This document shows, piece after piece, positions 1 to 5,932 of a stretch of 10,588 nucleotides of DNA. Source of the stretch: JBOFCO01 sp051646105 (GTDB taxonomy: Bacteria > Pseudomonadota > Alphaproteobacteria > Rhodobacterales > Rhodobacteraceae). The stretch covers positions 1 through 10,588 of the forward strand of contig JBOFCO010000196.1 in assembly GCA_051646105.1 (NCBI GenBank). The letters are read 5' to 3'. Position 1 is the stretch's first letter; the number at the start of each line of letters is the position of its first letter. Under the pieces are notes generated by a model, which had not been told where the DNA came from, did no database searches, and saw nothing but the letters and a program-made list of their open reading frames with translations. Position numbers and translations under genes: made by a program.

Positions 1-849
1 GTGATCCGCGAAGGGTCGCTGACTGCGGCCTCGGCCTATCTGCGCGCGCCGAAATCGACGCTGTCAAAGCGGCTGTCCGATCTTGAGGCACAGTTGGGCG
101 TCCGGCTGATCGAACGATCGACCCGCCATCTGCGCATAACACAGGAAGGCGAGGTTCTGGCCGCCCGTGTCGACCGTCTGCTGGGAGAGGCTGACGATAT
201 CCGACGCGCCTTTGGTGAAGCGGACGGCGCTGCGCGCGGGCATATCCGCCTGGCTGTGCCTCCGGTGCTTGGCACGATCATGATGGGGCCGCTCGCCGCA
301 GAATTCCGCAGGCGTTACCCGGACGTGACGCTGGAAATCCATTTCCTCGACCGCAGCCCCGATCTGCTGGAAGAAGGTTTCGACGGCTGCATCCGTTTTG
401 GTCCGCTGGAAGACAGCGCACAGGTGGCGCGCCTTCTGATCCATGGTCAGGCTGTTCTGGCGGCAGCGCCGGACCTGCCGGGACTGGACCGGCTGAAACG
501 TCCTGAGCAGCTTCCGGACTTTCCCCTGATCGGGCTGACGGCACCGTGGCCGGGCGGCTGGCCGCTGGTATCGGAAGCGGAAGCCGTGGAAATCCCGGTC
601 GAACCGGCGCTGCGGCTTGGATCGCATCTGGCGGTGCGGGATGCGATGCTGGCGGGGGCAGGCATTGCCCCGTTGCCCCGTATCATTGCTGCGCCGGAAT
701 TCGCGGCGGGTCGATTGATCCGTGTGCTGCCTGAGTGGACCACACCGCGCAAGGGGCTTTACTTTGTATATCCTTCGGCACAGTCGGTCACCGCCCGGCT
801 GCGGGCTTTCATCGACTTTCTGTCGGAAAATCTGAAGGAAATAGACTGA
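1..849 (+). CDS. LysR-family transcriptional regulator, 5' end cut off by the window
   Basis: This is a DNA-binding transcription regulator of the LysR type, acting in the cytoplasm. The visible protein starts inside the winged helix-turn-helix: the stretch EGSLTAASAYL, then STLSKRLSDLEAQLGVRLIE and a TQEGE motif, is the classic LysR N-terminal domain at residues 4-50. A linker helix follows, and from about residue 79 (GHIRLAVPPVLG) comes the periplasmic-binding-protein-like effector domain, which runs to the end. Full LysR proteins usually have 10-15 more residues before the EGSLTAA segment, so the GTG at base 1 is probably an internal valine codon and the true start lies outside the window. 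The stop is TGA at 847-849. Its effector and target genes cannot be read from sequence; LysR targets are often divergently transcribed, which would put them to the left of the window. It converges with the minus-strand gene ending at 859, leaving only nine bases between them. Confidence 0.93.
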   Translation: MIREGSLTAASAYLRAPKSTLSKRLSDLEAQLGVRLIERSTRHLRITQEGEVLAARVDRLLGEADDIRRAFGEADGAARGHIRLAVPPVLGTIMMGPLAAEFRRRYPDVTLEIHFLDRSPDLLEEGFDGCIRFGPLEDSAQVARLLIHGQAVLAAAPDLPGLDRLKRPEQLPDFPLIGLTAPWPGGWPLVSEAEAVEIPVEPALRLGSHLAVRDAMLAGAGIAPLPRIIAAPEFAAGRLIRVLPEWTTPRKGLYFVYPSAQSVTARLRAFIDFLSENLKEID

Positions 850-858
850 CCCGGCAAC

Positions 859-1248
859 CTACATGCAGGCGCCGCTGTATGCCCCTGCAAGATCGGAAAC
901 GCTGCCGTTCAGATCGGCCCAGGTGACCACCCAGTTCACCCGGCACAGATAAACCTCTGCCTCGCGCGTGGCCTTACCGGCGGTAATGGCAAAGCCGTCC
1001 GCAGTCAGCTTCTCGACAAGCGTCTTGACGGATGTTCCCGGAGGAAACGTTTCGGCAAGGCGAATGTTGAACATGGCGTCACCCTGCTCGAAAGAACCGG
1101 GAACGTCATCGGCAGGCAGGTCGGCCAGCAAGAGGGGGAGTTTTTCACCCATCAGTTCCGAACTGTCGATCGCTGTCTTGGCAAGCGCCAGAATGCCCAG
1201 AACGAGCGCCAGAATCGAAAATACCCTGATTGCGCGTCTGGGGTTCAT
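859..1248 (-). CDS. small membrane-anchored protein of unknown function, translationally coupled to ispG
   Basis: I do not recognise a named family for this 129-residue protein. It has a basic N-terminus (MNPRRAIR) followed by one hydrophobic segment at about residues 8-27. That should act as an uncleaved signal anchor, because no clear signal-peptidase site follows, so the rest is probably periplasmic. The body contains an FPPGTSVKTLVEKLTADGF segment (residues 68-86), a CRVNWVVTW segment near 102-110 and a second cysteine at 128, two residues from the end. C102 and C128 could form a disulfide if the protein is exported. The ATG overlaps the ispG stop as ATGA (bases 1245-1248), so translation is very likely coupled to ispG. 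It is the last gene of the rodZ-ispG run, and its stop (TAG at 859-861) nearly touches the convergent LysR gene. An envelope role is a guess from the anchor and from the first gene of the operon. Confidence 0.82.
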   Translation of the reverse strand: MNPRRAIRVFSILALVLGILALAKTAIDSSELMGEKLPLLLADLPADDVPGSFEQGDAMFNIRLAETFPPGTSVKTLVEKLTADGFAITAGKATREAEVYLCRVNWVVTWADLNGSVSDLAGAYSGACM

Positions 1249-2375
1249 TCGGCGGCCTCCCGGTCCTGACCTTCGGCATCGATCTCTGCCGCCCTGGCTT
1301 CGACCAGTTCGACGATATGATCGATCATCGCGTCATTGCCCAGCTTGTGATGCTGCTTGCCCGCCAGATAAACCATCCCCGATCCGGCGCCACCGCCGGT
1401 AAAGCCGATGTCGGTCATCAGCGCCTCTCCCGGTCCGTTGACCACACAGCCGATGATCGACAGGCTCATGCTGGTGGTGACATGGGCCAGACGATCCTCC
1501 AGCGCGGCAACGGTCTTGATCACATCAAAACCCTGCCGTGCACAGGACGGGCAGGAAATGATCGTGACGCCACGGTGCCGCAGGCCAAGTGATTTCAGGA
1601 TTTCATAGCCGACCTTCACCTCTTCCACCGGATCGGCGGACAGGGATACCCGGATCGTGTCGCCGATCCCCATCCACAGCAGATTGCCAAGCCCGACAGC
1701 GGATTTCACTGTACCAGACACCAGACCACCGGCCTCGGTGATGCCAAGGTGAATGGGTGCATCCGTTGCCTCTGCCAGCGCCTGATAGGCGGCAGCGGCA
1801 AGGAACACATCCGATGCCTTCACGCTGATCTTGAAGTCGTGAAAATCGTTGTCCTGCAACAGCTTGATATGGTCTAGCCCGGATTCAACCATCGCATCGG
1901 GGCAGGGTTCGCCATATTTTTCCAGCAGGTGCCTTTCCAGCGATCCGGCATTGACGCCGATGCGGATGGAACAGCCATGATCGCGCGCGGCGCGCACGAC
2001 CTCGGCAACCCGGCTCGCATCGCCGATATTGCCGGGATTGATCCGCAGGCAGGCCGCACCTGCCTCAGCCGCCTCGATCGCACGGCGGTAATGAAAATGG
2101 ATGTCCGCGACGATCGGCACAGGGCTTTCCGCGACGATCTCGCGCAGGGCGCGGGTTGAATCCGCATCCGGGGTCGAGATGCGCACGATGTCGGCCCCGG
2201 CGGCAGCGCAACGCTGCACCTGTTCAATGGTTGCCGCGACATCGGTGGTCAGGGTATTGGTCATGGTCTGCACCGAAATCGGCGCATCCCCCCCGACGGC
2301 GACCTTGCCCACCATGATCTGACGCGACTTGCGGCGATAGATATTGCGCCAGGGGCGCACGTGATTCAAAGACAT
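1245..2375 (-). CDS. ispG: 4-hydroxy-3-methylbut-2-en-1-yl diphosphate synthase (flavodoxin type), IspG/GcpE
   Basis: IspG carries out the penultimate step of the MEP (non-mevalonate) isoprenoid pathway: 2-C-methyl-D-erythritol 2,4-cyclodiphosphate is reductively opened to HMBPP in the cytoplasm. The 376-residue length suits the bacterial two-domain form, with an N-terminal TIM barrel and a C-terminal iron-sulfur domain. The sequence opens with the typical RRKSRQIMVG and the VQTMTNT motif, and the barrel carries VRISTPD and LRINPGNIG. The three cysteine ligands of the 4Fe-4S cluster are visible: C275 and C278 in SCPSCARQG, and C310 in GCVVNGPGE, with E317 matching the glutamate that completes the cluster environment in E. 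coli-type IspG. The ATG at 2375 has an AGGGC ribosome-binding stretch a few bases upstream. It follows the rodZ-like gene by 66 bases, a pairing also known in E. coli, and overlaps the next gene by four bases. The two are presumably one transcript. Confidence 0.97.
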   Translation of the reverse strand: MSLNHVRPWRNIYRRKSRQIMVGKVAVGGDAPISVQTMTNTLTTDVAATIEQVQRCAAAGADIVRISTPDADSTRALREIVAESPVPIVADIHFHYRRAIEAAEAGAACLRINPGNIGDASRVAEVVRAARDHGCSIRIGVNAGSLERHLLEKYGEPCPDAMVESGLDHIKLLQDNDFHDFKISVKASDVFLAAAAYQALAEATDAPIHLGITEAGGLVSGTVKSAVGLGNLLWMGIGDTIRVSLSADPVEEVKVGYEILKSLGLRHRGVTIISCPSCARQGFDVIKTVAALEDRLAHVTTSMSLSIIGCVVNGPGEALMTDIGFTGGGAGSGMVYLAGKQHHKLGNDAMIDHIVELVEARAAEIDAEGQDREAAE

Positions 2376-2441
2376 GGACTGCCCTGTAAGACGATCGTTT
2401 CTGTTATCCGCCCTATCTGCAGGATAGCAACGTCGTGCCGA

Positions 2442-3749
2442 TCACTGTTGCGGCAACGACGGCACCGCCGGTTCGGTTGCAGCCGGGTCGATGGCAGGAA
2501 CCTGCGGCAGGGGGGCGACCGCAGCCACCTTGACGATGCTGGCAAGGTCGGGATCGGCGGTCAGGTCAGCCAGCGCATAGACAGTGCGCAGGGATTCCGG
2601 TGAAAGAGCGATGTTCTTCACGACCTGCGCCCCCGGTGCGGCGGGGCCGAATGTCTGCCCGTTCACGCCGAAATATACCGACCCGGAATTCCCGGCCCGC
2701 AGCACCGCAGGGAATTCGGTCTGGGGCACGACGTAGCGTTCGCCCGCATCCAGAATCTTTTCCAACATGACCGTGCCATCGGCGGCCGAAACGCGAACCC
2801 AGGACGGACGAACCGCGATAACCTCGACCGCGGGCCCGGCGCTGGCGGTAACCTGCACCGATCCGGGCAGTTGCAAGCCTGCAACGTCGAACGGCAGCAG
2901 GTTCGGCACAGCAATTGCGGAAGGCCCGGCAGGCGCCTGCGGCGCAGCCTCGGCCAAGGCCGTCGGCCCAAGCCCCTGCCCGACCAGCGCGCCGACAGAT
3001 CCCGGCTTGATCGAGGCAATCGGCCCGTCGCGCGGGTCAAGAACCGGTGTATCAAGCGTTTGCGGGCGATAGAGCCGCCCGAGCGATTCCGTGGTCGGCA
3101 GCGAAACGCGGTTTTCGTCATCCCCGGCTTCGGCAAAATCACGTTCCGATGCGCCTGCGATCGGATCAAGCGTCGCGGTCACGCCAGGGGTCTGTTCGAC
3201 CGGCGTAACCTGCACGCGCTGAATCTGTTGCATCACCGACCATCCGCCATAGCCGATGCCACCCAGAAGCGCGACAAGAACCAGGATAGACCCGACAGCA
3301 CCCGGCTGCACATCGGCAAAAAAGCCCTTGGCATGCGGAACGAAAGTCGCGTTGGGGTTGCCCAGCGGGTCGCCGAAGGGCTTGCCTTGCGAAACAGGGC
3401 GCGATGGCCGGGCGGTCGACGCAGCGGCGGACATGCCGTGCGCAGTTGCAAAACCCGCCTCGGTGCAGAACCGCTGAAAGGCCCATTCCGGGTCCATGCC
3501 CAGATAACGCGCATAGGACCGCACATAACCGGCAATAAAGCCCTGCGATTCAAATGCTGTAGGATCGGCGTTTTCGATGGCGGCGATATAGGTGGCCTTG
3601 ATTTTCAGGTCGCGCTGAACATCCAGCAGGGACTTGCCGAGTGTGGCACGCTCCCCCCGCATGATGTCTCCCAGTCGCAGATCGAAATCGTCGAAGCCGC
3701 GCGGCCCCTCGATATCCTCTGCCGAAGGTGATGCCCTTCGCCCGATCAT
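2442..3749 (-). CDS. rodZ: RodZ-like membrane protein: helix-turn-helix, one transmembrane segment, DUF4115 domain
   Basis: This 435-residue protein has the RodZ domain order. Residues 25-95 form the HTH_25-type cytoplasmic domain (LGDIMRGERATLGKSLLDVQ, then IAAIENAD and GYVRSYARYLGMDPE). A proline/serine-rich stretch follows, then a single transmembrane helix at about 151-172, and a long, low-complexity, Ala/Pro-rich periplasmic linker. A DUF4115-type beta domain lies at about 308-385 (RPSWVRVSAADGTVMLEKIL through YFGVNGQTFGP). In E. coli RodZ, the HTH domain binds MreB and supports rod shape and septum placement. The same role is inferred here, though many relatives are rounder cells and the linker is long. 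The start ATG at 3749 is preceded by AAGG. Downstream ispG is in the same direction, as in E. coli. Upstream it is separated from hemA by 114 bases that hold a plausible promoter. The domain call is firm; equivalence to E. coli RodZ is less so. Confidence 0.87.
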   Translation of the reverse strand: MIGRRASPSAEDIEGPRGFDDFDLRLGDIMRGERATLGKSLLDVQRDLKIKATYIAAIENADPTAFESQGFIAGYVRSYARYLGMDPEWAFQRFCTEAGFATAHGMSAAASTARPSRPVSQGKPFGDPLGNPNATFVPHAKGFFADVQPGAVGSILVLVALLGGIGYGGWSVMQQIQRVQVTPVEQTPGVTATLDPIAGASERDFAEAGDDENRVSLPTTESLGRLYRPQTLDTPVLDPRDGPIASIKPGSVGALVGQGLGPTALAEAAPQAPAGPSAIAVPNLLPFDVAGLQLPGSVQVTASAGPAVEVIAVRPSWVRVSAADGTVMLEKILDAGERYVVPQTEFPAVLRAGNSGSVYFGVNGQTFGPAAPGAQVVKNIALSPESLRTVYALADLTADPDLASIVKVAAVAPLPQVPAIDPAATEPAVPSLPQQ

Positions 3750-3839
3750 GCCCTTGTCCGTTACTGTCCCGTCTGCCTCGTGGGCGACGATTCGAAACCC
3801 CGTGCCGCCCTGTTATACAAACCATATCACGTGGCAAGG

Positions 3840-3852
3840 ATTATGCCATAAT
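3840..3852 (-). promoter_or_regulatory. possible extended -10 promoter of the rodZ-ispG operon, lying in a short perfect inverted repeat
   Basis: On the minus strand, bases 3848-3840 read TGG-CATAAT, an extended -10 element matching five of six consensus bases. The hexamer is one arm of the repeat ATTATG-C-CATAAT. A second A/T-rich hexamer, TATAAC, lies at 3817-3812, but neither has a convincing -35 at 17 bases. The 114-base gap between hemA and the rodZ-like gene is the natural place for this operon's promoter. Which hexamer is used is undecided. Confidence 0.3.
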
Positions 3853-3863
3853 TGTGTGCAATT

Positions 3864-5087
3864 TCAGGCAGAGAGTTCGGCACGATTCAGCGCGCAGTGT
3901 GCCCAAAGGCTGTCCATGGCGCGGATCAGATGGTCGATATCCTGCGTGCTGTGAACAGGCGACGGGGTGAACCGAAGCCGTTCGGTGCCGCGTGGCACGG
4001 TCGGGAAATTGATTGGCTGCACATAGATGCCGAAGTCGCGCAGCAGGTGGTCGGAAATCATCTTGCAATGCACGGGATTGCCGACATGCACCGGCACGAT
4101 GTGGCTGCCATGGTCGATGATCGGCAGCCCCAGCCCCTTCAACCGCATCTTCAAGGTCCGGGCCTTGGCTTGATGCGCGGCGCGAAGCCCTTGATCTTGC
4201 TTAAGATGTGCGATGGAAGCGGCCGCACCGGCGGCCACGGCAGGCGGCAGAGAGGTGGTAAAGATGAACCCCGGCGCATAGGATCGAACGGCATCGATCA
4301 TCCGTGCAGAAGCCGCGACATAGCCGCCGAAAACGCCATATGCCTTGGCCAGCGTCCCGTTGATGATGTCGATGCGGTGCATCAGCCGGTCGCGCTCTGC
4401 CACCCCGGCGCCCCGCGGGCCATACATGCCCACGGCGTGAACTTCATCTATATAGGTCAGCGCGCCGAACTCGTCGGCAAGATCACAGATCGCTTCGATT
4501 GGTGCAAAATCGCCATCCATCGAATAAATCGATTCAAAGGCGATCAGGATCGGACGGCCCTTTTCGATCCCTTGCAGGATCTGCCGAAGATGCCCGGTGT
4601 CGTTATGGCGGAAGATGTGCTTTTCGCAGCCCCCCCGCCGGATGCCCTGAATCATCGAGGCGTGGTTCAGTTCGTCAGAGACGATGACCAGCCCCGGAAA
4701 AAGTTGCGGCAAGGTTGAAAGCGTTGCGTCATTGGCGTTGTAGGCCGAGGTGAAGACAAGCGCGGCTTCCTTGCCATGCAGGTCGGCCAGCTCTGCCTCC
4801 AGCCGTTTGTGCCAGACAGTGGTGCCGGAAATGTTGCGGGTGCCACCGGATCCGGCACCACCGTTTTCCAGCGCCTCATGCATTGCGGCCAGCACGACCG
4901 GATGCTGCCCCATACCCAGATAGTCATTCCCGCACCAGACGGTGATGTCCTGTGTGGTGCCGTCCGGCCTGCGCCAGGTGGCCTTTGGAAAACTGCCCTG
5001 ATGCCGTTCGATATCGATGAAGGTGCGATAGCGGCCTTCTTCGTGCAGGCGATCGATCGCCCGTTCCAGCGCGCTGTCGTAGTTCAT
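3864..5087 (-). CDS. hemA: 5-aminolevulinate synthase (C4 pathway)
   Basis: This PLP enzyme condenses glycine with succinyl-CoA to 5-aminolevulinate, the first committed step of heme, corrinoid and (where present) bacteriochlorophyll synthesis in alphaproteobacteria. The 407 residues match the R. sphaeroides/R. capsulatus enzymes I remember, with the same residue numbering. The PLP lysine is K248 in NGTLAKAYGVFGG. D214 and H217 lie in TYIDEVHAVG, H142 in NHASM, and substrate-contacting R21 in EGRYRTF and T83 in GAGSGGTRNISGTT. The C-terminal NFPTVPRGTERLRFTPSPVH is intact. I chose the ATG at 5087 (MNYDSAL) because relatives begin there and a GGGAGA ribosome-binding site sits just upstream; a longer in-frame reading to 5129 adds 14 residues without homology. 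Upstream are a perfect FNR-type palindrome and a hairpin, so oxygen-dependent control is likely. No obvious T-tailed terminator follows the stop. Confidence 0.98.
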   Translation of the reverse strand: MNYDSALERAIDRLHEEGRYRTFIDIERHQGSFPKATWRRPDGTTQDITVWCGNDYLGMGQHPVVLAAMHEALENGGAGSGGTRNISGTTVWHKRLEAELADLHGKEAALVFTSAYNANDATLSTLPQLFPGLVIVSDELNHASMIQGIRRGGCEKHIFRHNDTGHLRQILQGIEKGRPILIAFESIYSMDGDFAPIEAICDLADEFGALTYIDEVHAVGMYGPRGAGVAERDRLMHRIDIINGTLAKAYGVFGGYVAASARMIDAVRSYAPGFIFTTSLPPAVAAGAAASIAHLKQDQGLRAAHQAKARTLKMRLKGLGLPIIDHGSHIVPVHVGNPVHCKMISDHLLRDFGIYVQPINFPTVPRGTERLRFTPSPVHSTQDIDHLIRAMDSLWAHCALNRAELSA

Positions 5088-5165
5088 CCCGCGTCTCCCT
5101 GGCCTGGTGCTGGGGCCGTCATCAGCCACTGGGGGCCTTCTTAATCTCTTCTATGCACCGGGGAC

Positions 5166-5179
5166 TTGATAAGGATCAA
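5166..5179 (-). promoter_or_regulatory. FNR/FnrL-type binding site upstream of hemA
   Basis: The sequence is TTGAT-AAGG-ATCAA, a perfect match to the FNR consensus TTGAT-N4-ATCAA. Its centre is about 85 bases from the hemA start codon. A weak -10 candidate on the minus strand, GATTAA at 5146-5141, would put transcription initiation near 5134 and the box near -38 to -42, roughly the activating (class II) position. FnrL control of hemA is established in R. sphaeroides, so hemA is the natural target. The upstream gene ends at 5225 and is not in a position to be started from here. Confidence 0.82.
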
Positions 5180-5187
5180 CCCGGCAT

Positions 5188-5220
5188 GGACCTATGGCGC
5201 AATTTGCCGCGCATAGGTCC
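5188..5220 (-). terminator. strong hairpin after the DUF4189-like gene, without a T tract
   Basis: The arms GGACCTATG (5188-5196) and CATAGGTCC (5212-5220) pair perfectly over nine bases. They continue with three G/C pairs (left GCG/right CGC context) across a single bulged base, enclosing an eight-base loop. It begins five bases after the TAA stop of the minus-strand gene (5225), where a terminator would sit. No run of T follows on the minus strand (ATGCCGGG instead), so it may be a Rho-assisted end, an mRNA 3' stabiliser, or part of hemA control, since the FNR box lies only nine bases further on. Confidence 0.5.
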
Positions 5221-5224
5221 GACG

Positions 5225-5803
5225 TTAGTCGGACACCACCACGGCACAGTCCCCTGCCCCGGACTTCTTGCCGCAGGCGGCAACAGCCATGGCGGCCGCG
5301 TCGCCGCCAATGGAAATGGCCCATTGCCCTGTCGACGGCGATATCGCCAGTGCTTTCGGGGCATTTGCCTTGCGATAGTCGGCCATGAATCCGGTGGTCG
5401 CATCAAGGCTTAGCATCAGCGCCCGCTCCGACCAGCCTTGCGGGCGCACATCGGCAACGATGACGCATTTGCTTCCCGCACCGCCGCGCTTTGCCTCGCA
5501 TCCTGCCAATGCCTCGGCCCTCGCGGCCTTTGCACCATGGTGGTTCGCGGCAACCATCGTCGCATCCGCCATCAATCCGGCGTCAGGCGCGGCGGCTATC
5601 GCACCGTAATACTGGATGGCATTGGCAAGCTGACGCAGGGTTGCCTTGTCGGCATCGGTCAGGAAATCATGGGTGGCCACCACGATTTCGGCGCCTTTTG
5701 TGCCGAAAAGCTGCTGTTTCGCAGTTTCACCAGTCATCGGTGCAGCCATAGTCTGACCGCCTGCCGTCAGCGCCAGAAGCGCAGTTGCGATTGCCCGTTT
5801 CAC
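5225..5803 (-). CDS. secreted protein with two DUF4189-like repeats, next to hemA
   Basis: This 192-residue protein has a Sec signal peptide (MKRAIATALLALTAGG, likely cut after QTMA at residue 20), so it should be periplasmic. Two related modules follow a linker. The first (about 66-118) starts YGAIAAAPDAG and ends CEAKRGGAGSKCVIVAD. The second (about 149-192) starts PKALAISPSTG and ends CGKKSGAGDCAVVVSD. Each has a G/S-P-type opening, an alanine-rich helix and a cysteine pair (C102/C113, C177/C186) that could form a disulfide. This pattern resembles DUF4189, a small domain of unknown function. I recall that similar proteins beside hemA are named '5-aminolevulic acid synthase' in databases. 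Nothing in this sequence supports that: it has no PLP fold and it is exported. The start is GTG at 5803, preceded by AGGAC at a good distance; no ATG competes. It is in tandem with hemA, 137 bases away, and diverges from the M20 peptidase gene. Confidence 0.85.
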   Translation of the reverse strand: MKRAIATALLALTAGGQTMAAPMTGETAKQQLFGTKGAEIVVATHDFLTDADKATLRQLANAIQYYGAIAAAPDAGLMADATMVAANHHGAKAARAEALAGCEAKRGGAGSKCVIVADVRPQGWSERALMLSLDATTGFMADYRKANAPKALAISPSTGQWAISIGGDAAAMAVAACGKKSGAGDCAVVVSD

Positions 5804-5826
5804 CGGCCCGTCCTGTTTCTCTTGGG

Positions 5827-5840
5827 TTGTGCGGGCACAA
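5827..5840. promoter_or_regulatory. inverted repeat between two divergent genes, possible operator
   Basis: TTGTGC-GG-GCACAA is a perfect six-base inverted repeat with a two-base centre. It lies 24 bases upstream of the GTG start of the minus-strand secreted protein and 92 bases upstream of the M20 peptidase. The site would overlap a plausible minus-strand leader or promoter (GTAAAT candidate at 5847-5842). I cannot assign a regulator. The remaining 129-base gap shows no RNA gene. Confidence 0.3.
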
Positions 5841-5932
5841 TTTACAGTGCGCAGGCGGCTATGGACAGTCCCCCCTCACCTGATAGGGTCGCACTCGCAG
5901 CATTGTGACCCCATGAATACAGGACCACCGCC

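Noticed and set aside
2413..2427. CTATC-TGCAG-GATAG repeat between the rodZ-like gene and ispG as a terminator or attenuator
   Set aside because: Only five pairs with no T run; too weak to call.
2871..3731. A 286-codon plus-strand open frame antisense to the rodZ-like gene
   Set aside because: It is arginine-rich with no domain, typical of a shadow frame opposite a GC-rich coding region.
3852..4718. A 288-codon plus-strand open frame antisense to hemA
   Set aside because: Long antisense frames are expected in GC-rich genes. The translation has no recognisable domain and hemA on the other strand is unmistakable.
5088..5129. Extension of hemA by 14 residues upstream
   Set aside because: Known Rhodobacter-type enzymes begin at the M-[DN]-Y position, and the ribosome-binding site sits ahead of the ATG at 5087.
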